In this document: positions 1 to 6,925 of the stretch, piece by piece
Numbering within the stretch: the first letter of the stretch is position 1
How the letters are laid out: each line of letters begins with the position of its first letter
Assembly: GCA_015075515.1 (NCBI GenBank)
Contig: JABTUE010000004.1
Coordinates: 62,001-126,000 of the forward strand
Origin: Planctomycetota bacterium
GTDB lineage: Bacteria > Planctomycetota > UBA8742 > UBA2392
DNA length: 64,000 nt
Reading direction: 5' to 3'
Made by a program: the position numbers and the translations under genes
Notes under the pieces: generated by a model
What the model saw: only the letters and a program-made list of their open reading frames with translations
What the model was told of the DNA's origin: nothing
Databases searched by the model: none

Positions 1-669
1 AAACGACAGCAGCCACAGCGACGTGTTCATCACAAAGCGCACCCGACATTCCACCAGCGCCATATCCTCGCGCAGTTGCGTCACCTGCACCTGGCTGATG
101 CGGACCTGGCAATAGCAGGGTGGCCGCCAACACAGAAGCCCCTTCCAGTAGGCCGTGAACGACGCCGGGTCGTCAAACCGGTGGGGGGCCGGCGTGGGCT
201 GGCCGAGTTTATCAATCACGGGCTGGAACCGGTCCATGGCGTCGCGGTCGGCTTCCAGCACCAGTGCATTGGCGCGCTTGTAGGAGCCCCGCCCCAGTGC
301 CTGGAGATAAGACTTGAGCGCGCGAACCGGCGTCAGCGGTCGTGAGTGCAGGCAGATAACGACCGGAATCGAAAGTACGCCCAGCAGTGCCATCAACCCG
401 ACAACACCTACAATGACCGCGCCGTCGCCCTCTACAAAGAGAAACGCGGAAAGAAAGGCCGGAAGCAAGGCGGCAAAGAGAGCCAGCACCACGGCCTTGA
501 CTGTCCGCCCGATGTCGGCGCCGACGGGCGCGGCGGGTTGCAGCCTCGCGGCCTGGTACTTTTCGCCGGCGCGCCGAAGAATCATCTCTTGCAGCGAGCC
601 TGGCTCAACGGGCGGCAGATTGGGCATCTGCGGCGCGCCGTAGGGCCGCAGGTTTGGTGTTGTGTCCAT
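1..669 (-). CDS. Membrane protein of unknown function, 3' part outside window
   Basis: An open frame of 223 codons runs from an ATG at 669 to the left edge without a stop, so the C-terminus is missing. The protein begins MDTTPNLRPYGAPQMPNLPP and has two hydrophobic segments back to back (about residues 57-78 and 82-105), followed by a soluble part with CWRPPCYC-like cysteines near residue 180. I recognise no family. It is the last gene of a run of minus-strand genes that includes tRNA-Sec and selA, but a 100-nt gap separates it from the tRNA, so a shared transcript is possible and not shown. No strong ribosome binding site precedes the start. It does not look like SelB or SelD in the part that can be read. 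Confidence 0.6.
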   Translation of the reverse strand, partial: MDTTPNLRPYGAPQMPNLPPVEPGSLQEMILRRAGEKYQAARLQPAAPVGADIGRTVKAVVLALFAALLPAFLSAFLFVEGDGAVIVGVVGLMALLGVLSIPVVICLHSRPLTPVRALKSYLQALGRGSYKRANALVLEADRDAMDRFQPVIDKLGQPTPAPHRFDDPASFTAYWKGLLCWRPPCYCQVRISQVQVTQLREDMALVECRVRFVMNTSLWLLSF

Positions 670-768
670 CGGGGTATTTCAGAAAGCCGCGGTGCAGGCG
701 CAAGAACGGAATCGGACCAGCGGAAGGCGAAACGCGCCTGCAGGAGGGTGCCACATCACGAAAAGAGG

Positions 769-861
769 TGGCGGGAGCACATGGGAATCGAACCCACCTG
801 ACCCGTTCAGGTCACACCGGTTTTGAAGACCAGGAGGCCCACCAGGCGCCTATCTGCTCCC
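769..861 (-). tRNA. selC: tRNA-Sec (anticodon UCA), selC
   Basis: On the minus strand the sequence folds as a tRNA with an acceptor arm GGGAGCA/TGCTCCC, discriminator G and an encoded CCA. The anticodon loop CTTCAAA carries TCA, which reads UGA. The anticodon stem is CTGGT/ACCGG, there is a long variable arm closed by TGACC/GGTCA, and the T arm is GTGGG-TTCGATT-CCCAT. The 93-nt length and long variable arm are typical of selenocysteine tRNA; the eighth acceptor pair looks mismatched (G-G) as I align it. It lies 60 bp downstream of the glycosyltransferase gene that follows selA, so selA and selC sit together. Its product is charged with Ser by SerRS and converted by SelA. Confidence 0.95.
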
Positions 862-921
862 GCGCCGGTTATAGCAAACCGCCGCCGGTCTGTCAGTGCC
901 AATGCGCGGCAAGCCGCAATT

Positions 922-1623
922 TCAAGCGGGTTTCACGGTCTTGTCACGCCGCCTGGCCTCGCGGCGCAGCCGCCACAGACAGCGCAGAAACGCCCAGCCG
1001 TACTTGAAGATGCGGTTCTTGCTGCGGCCGGCGCTGCGCTGGTGGTAGTGAATGCCGACTTCGCGCACGCGCGCGCCCTTGCTGACGCCGTGGGCCAGCA
1101 GCGTGGGCTGTACCTCAAAGAACCGCGCGGCAAGCGTCATGTCGGTGAACAGCTCGCGCCGGTACAGGCGAAAGCCGCTGCTGATGTCGCGGGCCGGCAG
1201 GCGCGCGAACAGCGAGAACAGACCGGCCAGCACGCTGCTGAGCGCGCGGCGGTAGGCTGCGCCGTCACTGCCGCCGCCGGGCACCAGTCGCGAGCCGATC
1301 ACCAGATCGGCGTTTTCGCGCGCGGCCCAGAGTTTCAGGGCGTCTTCGGCGCGGTGGCTGCCGTCGGCGTCCAGTACCATCACAAATGTTGTGACAGCCT
1401 GGGTCATGCCGATCTGCAGCGCGCGGGCATAGCCCTGGTCGTCGGCAATCACGCGCGCGCCGGCGGCCGCAGCCTCGGCCTGTGTGGCGTCGCGGCTGTG
1501 GCCGTCAATCACCAGCACTTCGGCCAGGGCGTCGCCGAAGGCCTGGCGAAGCGAGGCGATCAGAGGCCCGATGTTGCCGGCCTCGTTGAGTGTGGGCAGA
1601 ACGATGGTGAGCTTGTCGGTCAC
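922..1623 (-). CDS. Family 2 glycosyltransferase, dolichol-phosphate mannosyltransferase-like
   Basis: The 233-residue protein starts with the GT-A entry LTIVLPTLNEAGNIGPLI, has the nucleotide-sugar binding stretch VLVIDGHSRDAT near residue 40 and a DADGSH acidic motif near residue 85 where the catalytic DXD metal site lies in this family. ISSGFRLYRRELF in the second half matches polyprenyl-phosphate mannosyl/glucosyl transferases. There are no C-terminal membrane helices, so it is of the soluble DPM1-like type, probably making a lipid-linked sugar at the inner membrane. Its ATG overlaps the selA stop codon by 4 bp, which implies translational coupling with selA. I see no reason to link its chemistry with selenium; co-transcription may be accidental. 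Confidence 0.85.
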   Translation of the reverse strand: MTDKLTIVLPTLNEAGNIGPLIASLRQAFGDALAEVLVIDGHSRDATQAEAAAAGARVIADDQGYARALQIGMTQAVTTFVMVLDADGSHRAEDALKLWAARENADLVIGSRLVPGGGSDGAAYRRALSSVLAGLFSLFARLPARDISSGFRLYRRELFTDMTLAARFFEVQPTLLAHGVSKGARVREVGIHYHQRSAGRSKNRIFKYGWAFLRCLWRLRREARRRDKTVKPA

Positions 1624-3011
1624 TGGCGCTGGGCGGAAACAGCCGAGACAAGTTCAATGATCTGGCCCTGCAGCACGGTGCGCGGGTCGAACACCAGACA
1701 GTCGTCCTCAATGCGGCAGAATACGCTGGGTGTGCCCATGCGCAGGCGCTTTGCGGCGGCGTCGGGCGTGCCGCCCAGGTTTTTGATCACCACCACCGTG
1801 GTGGGCAGGTCGTCGCCGGGGGTGCTGCCGCCGCCGATCTGGCTGCGGCTTTCGCGGGTCTCGGCGGCGATGCCGCGTTTTTTCAGGCGCGCGCAGATGG
1901 CGCGGGCGGCGCGGGCGCATTCGGCGGCGCTGCGGGCGATCAGTTCCAGCGTCGGCACTTCTTCAATCGCGCGGGCCGGGTCCAGATACAGGCGCAGCGT
2001 GTGCTCCAGCAGGCTGAGTGTTACCTTGTCGCAGCGCATCATGCGGAACAGCGCGTTTTTCTTGACCGCCGCCACCAGGTCCTTGCGGCCGACAATGATG
2101 CCGGCCTGCGGGCCGCCGAACAGCTTGTCGCCGCTGAAGCACACCAGATCGGCCCCCTGTTTGATCAGTTCCGGCACGCTGGGCTCGCGTGTGATGCCGT
2201 AGGGCTTGAGGTCCACCAGACTGCCCGCGCCCAGATCGTACACCACCGGCACCTTGCGGCGGCGGCCGATTTCCACCAGTTCTTCCAGCGACGCCATTTC
2301 CGTAAAGCCCACAATCGCGTAGTTGCTGGTGTGGATCTTCAACAGCATCGCCGTGTGTTCGCCGACCGCCTGTTCATAGTCCGCGGCGCGGGTCTTGTTG
2401 GTGGTGCCGATTTCAACCAGCCGGCAGCCGGCCTTGCGCATCACATCGGGCATGCGGTAGCTGCCGCCGATTTCAACCATGTGGGCGCGCGAACAGACCA
2501 CGTCGCGGCCGTCAGCCAGGGTGTTGAGAATGATCATGGTGGCCGCGGCGTTGTTGTTGACGACGGTGGCGGCCTCGGCGCCGGTAACGCGGCAGATCAG
2601 ATCGTTGACCAGCTTGTCGCGGTCGCTGCGCTTGCCGGTTTCGCGGTCAAGTTCCAGCAGGCTGTACTGGGCGCTCTGGCGCGCCGCGGCGGCCATCACC
2701 GAAGGCGCCAGCGGCGCGCGGCCCAGACTGGTGTGCAGAATCACGCCGGTGGCGTTGATCACGCGGCACTGGTTGGGCGTATGCAGCCGTTCCAGCCGCC
2801 GGCGCGTGCTTACGACCAGCGCCGCGACGGTGGCGTCTGCCCCGTTGCCCTCGCGGATGCGCGCCCGGCACAGGTCAAGTTCGGCCCGCACTTCGGCCGT
2901 GACCAGCGCGCGGCCGTAGGCCGTGATCAGACCGGCGACTTCAGGGTGGGCCAGAACGGTGTCCACTTTGGGCAGATCGCGCAGAGACGCGGTGGCCGAT
3001 TTCGGAGGCAT
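1620..3011 (-). CDS. selA: L-seryl-tRNA(Sec) selenium transferase SelA
   Basis: SelA converts Ser-tRNA(Sec) to Sec-tRNA(Sec) using selenophosphate and pyridoxal phosphate. The protein shows the family core: VINATGVILHTSLGRAPL, ELDRETGKRSDR, VVNNNAAATMIILN, HTSNYAIVGFTE, YDLGAGSLVDL and CFSGDKLFGGPQAGIIVG, in which Lys296 is the PLP-binding lysine (Lys295 in E. coli). I chose the ATG at 3011 rather than one 17 codons upstream because CAGGAAA precedes it and it gives 463 residues, the same as E. coli SelA. The gene is separated by a hairpin terminator from the selenoprotein gene upstream and is coupled to the GT2 gene downstream. SelB and SelD, also needed for Sec insertion, are not in the window. 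Confidence 0.97.
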   Translation of the reverse strand: MPPKSATASLRDLPKVDTVLAHPEVAGLITAYGRALVTAEVRAELDLCRARIREGNGADATVAALVVSTRRRLERLHTPNQCRVINATGVILHTSLGRAPLAPSVMAAAARQSAQYSLLELDRETGKRSDRDKLVNDLICRVTGAEAATVVNNNAAATMIILNTLADGRDVVCSRAHMVEIGGSYRMPDVMRKAGCRLVEIGTTNKTRAADYEQAVGEHTAMLLKIHTSNYAIVGFTEMASLEELVEIGRRRKVPVVYDLGAGSLVDLKPYGITREPSVPELIKQGADLVCFSGDKLFGGPQAGIIVGRKDLVAAVKKNALFRMMRCDKVTLSLLEHTLRLYLDPARAIEEVPTLELIARSAAECARAARAICARLKKRGIAAETRESRSQIGGGSTPGDDLPTTVVVIKNLGGTPDAAAKRLRMGTPSVFCRIEDDCLVFDPRTVLQGQIIELVSAVSAQRQ

Positions 3012-3067
3012 GGTTTCCTGATAGTGCCTTGCGGTCCGCGCGGGGCAAGCGGTTTGCCGCAACGCGC

Positions 3068-3094
3068 GACGGCCGGCGCCATGCGCCGGCCGTC
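3068..3094 (-). terminator. Hairpin between selenoprotein gene and selA
   Basis: A perfect 12-bp inverted repeat GACGGCCGGCGC with a 3-nt loop lies 17 bp after the stop of the Sec-Sec protein gene and before selA. There is no T-run, so termination would rely on the stem alone. Confidence 0.55.
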
Positions 3095-3111
3095 GGTGCC
3101 CGTAAAGCGCG

Positions 3112-4074
3112 TTACTTCTTCAGGCCGGCCAGGGCGGTGTCAATGTCCTTGGCCACGGCCGTGCCCTTGTACGTCGTCTTCATGGTCTTGAGCTGCTTTT
3201 CGGCCTCGGCTCCACCCTTTTCGGACAGATCCTTGACCTCGGCGCGGACGGCGTCCATCAGCTCGTGGTACAGGCGGATGGTTTCTTCCTGGGCCGAGAC
3301 GCCGACAATGCCTTCCTTGAAATTCTTGAGGATGGCCTTGAGTGTGCCAGCGTGGTCTTTCTTGTCCCAAGCTGCCTTGGCAACGTCGTAGGTCTTTTGC
3401 AGCTTCTTATTGGTGGCGTCTACCTTGTCGGCCACCTTGTCCACGGCGCCCTTGAGTTCCGGGTGCTTGGGCGGCGTGGAGAAGCGGAAGTACTCGTTGC
3501 CCCAGCTGTCGGTGACCAGAACTGTGGCCTTGCCGACGGGAATCTTGTAGTCGCGGCTGGGATTGTCGGTCAGCAGCTTGGAAGTCGGGATTACCGACTC
3601 GTCAAACAGCGACTTTTCGCGGTCCGGGTTGTACGGGATGCGGATGAACACCGCGTCCTTTTTGGCCATTTCAGCCAGTTCGCGCCCGTACCAGGCGGTA
3701 TCGCCTTCACCTTCGCCGGGAAAGTAGACGACCAGCGGCAAATTCTGCTGGGCGGCTGTTTCCAGGGCCTTGGTTGAGGGCGTCTGCCAACCGGGAATGT
3801 CCGCAGGATTGACTGAAGGACGGGCCGGGCCGACGGGCATTCCGCCGCCACCGGGTTGAGGATTATCTACACGGCCCATCTTGGAGGGCGGCTTGATGCC
3901 GGCACCACCGCCTCCGCCACCGCCGCCACCTGCGGCCGGGGCTGCACCACCACCAGCGGCGGAACCTCCGCCGCCTCCGCCGCCTCATCACTGAGCCGCA
4001 AGCGGCTGCGCCATAACGCCCATCAGCGCCAGCGCGCCAACGGCGACAAGCGCCTTAATTCCGGTAACCTTCAT
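3112..4074 (-). CDS. Secreted selenoprotein with adjacent Sec-Sec, paralogue A
   Basis: A 321-codon frame begins at an ATG at 4074 behind GGAGGAACCC and is interrupted only by two consecutive UGA codons (3990-3988 and 3987-3985), codons 29 and 30. Upstream of them is a clear signal peptide (MKVTGIKALVAVGALALMG...AQPLAAQ); downstream is a Gly-rich linker and a ~240-residue domain that is open to the stop. Reading UGA as selenocysteine gives Q-U-U-G-G-G after the signal peptide. The domain (NLPLVVYFPGEGEGDTAWYG, then VGKATVLVTDSWGNEYFRF) resembles a thioredoxin-like fold but lacks CXXC; apart from the two Sec the protein has no Cys at all. A helical C-terminal half (DAVRAEVKDLSEKG) follows. Support: selA and tRNA-Sec nearby, a SECIS-like hairpin, a paralogue with the same UGA pair and one with Cys there. 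A gene caller would start at the internal ATG at 3879 and lose the signal peptide. Function is unknown; a redox or metal-binding role outside the cytoplasm is inference. Confidence 0.88.
3955..3975 (-). promoter_or_regulatory. SECIS-like hairpin of paralogue A
   Basis: Counting from the base after the second UGA, nucleotides 10-18 pair with 22-30 (8 Watson-Crick pairs and one G-U) and leave the triloop GGU at 19-21 (3966-3964). In the E. coli fdhF SECIS, as I remember it, the loop also begins with GGU after 18 nt. The hairpin lies within codons for the poly-Gly linker, which is free to accept any RNA structure. That SelB binds here is inference. Confidence 0.65.
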
Positions 4075-4147
4075 GGGTTCCTCCAGATAGGTTCGACTGC
4101 CGGGTCGTTTGTGCCTCAGAGCTTCGCACCGCTAATGAGTGCGATAT

Positions 4148-4177
4148 AGGGTATCCGCCCTTACACATTTGGGCCAA
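4148..4177 (-). promoter_or_regulatory. Possible promoter of paralogue A
   Basis: On the minus strand TTGGCC (4177-4172), an 18-bp spacer and TACCCT (4153-4148) give a weak sigma-70-like promoter that would leave a leader of about 65 nt before the ATG at 4074. An ACACATTTG copy overlaps its upstream edge. Confidence 0.35.
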
Positions 4178-4220
4178 GTAAATCACGCCAGCTTGGAACG
4201 GTCGGTTGCTGCTGCGTATG

Positions 4221-4299
4221 TGTCACATTTGTGTCACGGCGCCAGCCATGAAAACAGGGGATGCTGGCGCATCCCCTGTCACATTCGTGTCACGAATGT
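4221..4299. promoter_or_regulatory. Repeated operator-like motif upstream of paralogue A
   Basis: Two copies of TGTCACATTYGTGTCACG lie at 4221-4238 and 4277-4294 (17 of 18 identical). The second is part of a perfect palindrome ACATTCGTG-T-CACGAATGT (4281-4299). A third partial copy, ACACATTTG, sits at 4163-4171. The CACATT cores start at 4164, 4224 and 4280, 56-60 bp apart. All three lie upstream of the paralogue A start, so binding of a dimeric regulator is a reasonable guess. Confidence 0.45.
4255..4278 (-). terminator. Intrinsic terminator of paralogue B
   Basis: On the minus strand CAGGGGATGC, loop GCCA and GCATCCCCTG form a perfect 10-bp stem followed by TTTTC. It lies 64 bp after the stop of the paralogue B gene, so paralogues B and A are separate transcripts. 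Confidence 0.8.
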
Positions 4300-4342
4300 C
4301 ATGCAACCTGACTGCCACAGGGCAAACCTGCCCGGTTCCAGT

Positions 4343-5296
4343 TTACCCCAGCTTCTTCAGGGCTTCGTTGGCGGCTTTGCCCGCGTCCGTGCCCTTGAGC
4401 TCCTTGGCCAGGTTCTTAAGCCCGTCCTTGTCGCCCTTGCCGGTCATGTCCGAGATCTGGGCCTTGGCGGCGTCCATGATCTCGTGGTACAGCCGGATGG
4501 TGCCTTCCTGAGCGTCAAGGCCGACAACGTCTTCCTTGAAGTTCTTCAGGATGGCCGCCAGGGCCGCCTTGCGATCCTGTTTGGTCCAGGCCGCGGTGGC
4601 GGAGTCCAGGTTCTTCTGGAGCTTCTTGTTGCTGTCTTCGGCCTTGTCCTTGACCTTGTCCAGAACCTTGCCGAGTTCGGGCGCCTTGATGCCGCCCTGG
4701 AAACGGTGGTACTCGTTGCCGTGCCAGTCGCAGACCAGCAGAGTGGCCTTGCCCACGGCGATCTTGTAATCGCGGCTGGGGTTGTCACTCAACAGCTTGC
4801 TGGTGGGGACCACCGAGTCGTCAAAGAGGCTCTTTTCGCGATCCGGGTTGTAGGGGATCTTGACGAAAAGGGCCTTCTCCTTGCTCAGCTTGGCCAGATC
4901 CTCGCCGTAGAACGTAGTGTCAGCTTCGTTCTCGGCAGGGAAGTAGACAACGATCGGCAGTTGTTCCTTGGCCGCGTTCTCCAGTGTGGCGCCCGAGACC
5001 GGGGCCCACTTCGGAACTTTGGCCGGATCAACCGCCGGAGCCGCAGCGCCGCCACCGGCCCGCACGGGCTGGGGAATCGGCGCAACGCCATTGACCTTCT
5101 TGGGCGCGGGAACGCCTCCGCCCCCGCCCGCGGACGGACAGCCGCCGGACGGGCAGCCGCCGGTGGGGCACCCGCCCGAACTGGTGCCGCAACCGCCTGT
5201 GCCGCAACCGCCGCCGCCGCTGCACTGCGCCAGCAGTGCCGGGGACATGCCCGTGATCAGTACGAGGGCTGTCAGGATATGCCACAATTGACGCAT
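4343..5296 (-). CDS. Secreted Cys-rich paralogue B of the Sec-Sec proteins
   Basis: This 317-residue protein has a signal peptide (MRQLWHILTALVLITGMSPA, then LLAQ) and then a Gly-rich tail with six Cys in about 31 residues (QCSGGGGCGTGGCGTSSGGC followed by two CPSGG-type units). The first Cys stands where paralogues A and C have the UGA pair. The rest aligns closely with them: TLENAAKEQLPIVVYF, FVKIPYNPDREKSLFDDS, PTSKLLSDNPSRDYKI, VGKATLLVCDWHGNEY and a helical C-terminus. The thioredoxin-like core again lacks CXXC. It is therefore the cysteine homologue that makes Sec decoding of the UGAs credible. LAQC is close to a lipobox, but Gln at -1 argues against lipidation. It has its own ribosome site (CGGAGGACG), upstream palindrome and terminator. 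Function unknown; the tail could bind metal or exchange thiols. Confidence 0.9.
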   Translation of the reverse strand: MRQLWHILTALVLITGMSPALLAQCSGGGGCGTGGCGTSSGGCPTGGCPSGGCPSAGGGGGVPAPKKVNGVAPIPQPVRAGGGAAAPAVDPAKVPKWAPVSGATLENAAKEQLPIVVYFPAENEADTTFYGEDLAKLSKEKALFVKIPYNPDREKSLFDDSVVPTSKLLSDNPSRDYKIAVGKATLLVCDWHGNEYHRFQGGIKAPELGKVLDKVKDKAEDSNKKLQKNLDSATAAWTKQDRKAALAAILKNFKEDVVGLDAQEGTIRLYHEIMDAAKAQISDMTGKGDKDGLKNLAKELKGTDAGKAANEALKKLG

Positions 5297-5312
5297 GAAT
5301 CGTCCTCCGTTC

Positions 5313-5331
5313 GTTTGCTAACCCAGCAAAC
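5313..5331. promoter_or_regulatory. Palindrome in leader of paralogue B
   Basis: A perfect inverted repeat GTTTGCT-AACCC-AGCAAAC lies just upstream of the ribosome binding site of paralogue B. It could be an operator or an mRNA hairpin near the start; nothing in the sequence decides this. Confidence 0.35.
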
Positions 5332-5575
5332 AACACATCCGCACCTGCTTTGAAACACGACGCCTTGCCGCGAACCGCGACTACACAGGCTTGCTGGATG
5401 GAGGGACGTTCAGAACGGGCTAAAGCACACATGTCTGGCGAACCGCCAACCAGCGGGTCGCCACTCAACGGAAAGGCAGTCGCATGCCTTGATTTGACAT
5501 CGGTGTGCCTCGGTCTGGCAATTGTGTGGTGGCCAGGCGCCGTTGCCTACAGAAAAAGCAGCGGTTGCCAAACAG

Positions 5576-5603
5576 ACCGGCGAGGCCGTTGGGCCTCGCC
5601 GGT
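5576..5603 (-). terminator. Intrinsic terminator of paralogue C
   Basis: ACCGGCGAGGCC and its complement form a perfect 12-bp stem with a 4-nt loop, 21 bp after the stop of paralogue C. On the minus strand CTGTTTGG follows and a run of five T lies further on. The stretch 5297-5575 between it and paralogue B holds no other gene that I can see. Confidence 0.75.
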
Positions 5604-5624
5604 TTGGCTTGTGTGTGACAATGG

Positions 5625-6494
5625 CTACTTGCCTTCTTGGGTCTTTCTGGAGACCGGGGCCTTGATCACCGCGTCTACTTCCTTGGCGACTTCGGTTCCC
5701 TTGACTTCCTTGGCCAGACCCTTGAGACCTTCCACGTCACCCTTTTCGTGCAGTTCCTTCATGCGGTTGCGGGTGGCGTCCATGATCTCGTGGTACAGGC
5801 GGATGCTGTTTTCCTGGGCCTCAAGGCCGACCACGTCTTCCTTGAAGTTTTTGAGCAAGGCCTTCAGGGCGTTGGTGCGGTCGGATTTGTCCCAGGCGGC
5901 CTTGGCCGATTCGTAGGTCTTGGCCAGCTTTTTGTTGCTGTCCTCGACCTTGGCCGGAACCTTTTCAATCATCTGCTTGAGTTCCGCGGCAGAAGGTTTG
6001 CGGTCGCTGCGGAAGTAACTGTTGCCGTACCAGTCGGCGACAACAAACAGCGGCTTGCCAACCGGAACGCCATAGTCACGGGCCGGGTTGTCGGACAGCA
6101 GCTTGCTGACCGGAATCGGGCTGTCGCTGGCGGGCGGCTTGTCGCGGTTTTCGTTGTACGGGATGCGCATGAACACCGCGTTGTCGCGGGCCAGCGCGGC
6201 GTAGTCGTCGCCGTACACGTAGAAGTCACCGTACTCGGCGCCTTCGCCCTGGAAGAACAGGACGATCGGACGCTTTTCCAGCGCGGCGTTTTCAAGCGTC
6301 TGCTTGGTCGGCTGGGCCCAGCTCGGAACCTTGGTCGGATCCGGACGGGCAGGTTGAACGGGAGCGGACGGGGGAGCAACACGGCCCACCCTGTTTCCAC
6401 CGCCTCATCACTGTGCAGCGAGCGGCTGGGCGACGATCCCGGCGAGCGCAAAGGCTCCGGTCGCGGCCAGCGCCAAAACGGCGTAGCGGTTCAT
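5625..6494 (-). CDS. Secreted selenoprotein with adjacent Sec-Sec, paralogue C
   Basis: The 290-codon frame starts at the ATG at 6494 (GGAGG then 6 nt; an in-frame ATG at 6500 is too close to the ribosome site). As in paralogue A, codons 29 and 30 (6410-6408, 6407-6405) are both UGA. The signal peptide MNRYAVLALAATGAFALAG ends in the same AQPLAAQ, so both proteins read AQPLAAQ-U-U-GGG. The mature part is a shorter linker and the same thioredoxin-like core: RPIVLFFQGEGAEYGDFYVY, MRIPYNENRD, VSKLLSDNPARDYGVPVGK, VVADWYGNSYFR, then a helical C-terminus (ENSIRLYHEIMDATRNRMKE). There is no Cys elsewhere. The conserved UGA pair between two diverged genes makes sequencing error or pseudogene decay very unlikely. 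Without Sec decoding a gene caller would begin at a later codon near 6389 and miss the export signal. Function unknown. Confidence 0.87.
6373..6398 (-). promoter_or_regulatory. SECIS-like hairpin of paralogue C
   Basis: After the second UGA, nucleotides 7-9/30-32, 10-13/24-27 and 14-15/21-22 can pair with small bulges, leaving a GUGGG loop at 16-20. It is weaker than the hairpin in paralogue A but in the same place. Folding was done by eye. Confidence 0.45.
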
Positions 6495-6860
6495 CAGCAT
6501 CCTCCAGAGATGTTGGAACTGCGGTCAGTTGTATGCAGTCGCACCTGCACCACTTACGTGTACTTAAGGCTAAACTCCTTACGCCCTGCTTGCACCCTAA
6601 ACCTATAAAAAGTGCTAAAGGGACAAAGCTTACAGGGCCTGCCCGGCGTCCTGCGGCTTTGTCCCCGCTGCTGCGTCACAGGGTGCACTTGCCTGCCAAG
6701 GCTCAGTTTCCGCGATGAACCGGCCAAGGGCCAACACAAGAAACGCGCTGGCGCGGAAACTCTCGCGTTCGTGAGAAAGCGTTGGCCCACTTTCTCGAAA
6801 ACGATAAGACAAATGGATGCATCCTGTCGGCCCGAGTCTGGGCCGGCCGTGCGCGCCCCG
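6495..6860. other. Intergenic region between paralogue C and rpsT
   Basis: Divergent spacer of about 430 bp up to rpsT at 6926. I see no gene in it. It is richer in A and T than the genes around it near 6550-6620. It contains an inverted repeat GAGAAAG (6773-6779) / CTTTCTC (6790-6796) that could be part of an rpsT leader or a regulator site. Confidence 0.5.
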
Positions 6861-6888
6861 TTGCGCCCGCTGCCCGTTTTCTTATCCT
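6861..6888 (+). promoter_or_regulatory. Possible rpsT promoter
   Basis: TTGCGC, a 16-bp spacer and TATCCT lie 38 bp upstream of the rpsT start codon. Confidence 0.35.
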
Positions 6889-6925
6889 TCGCGCCCCCGC
6901 GACAGGCGCGGGCATCGAGGAACGC

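Noticed and set aside
3985..3990. TGATGA as stop and restart, giving a signal-peptide mini-gene followed by a second gene
   Set aside because: The ATG inside TGATGA opens another frame (Met then poly-Arg), and the downstream domain needs an export signal in its own frame. The same arrangement recurs in paralogue C and Cys stands there in B.
4343..5296. Paralogue B as a lipoprotein (LAQC)
   Set aside because: Gln at -1 does not fit a lipobox, and paralogues A and C have the same Gln before Sec.
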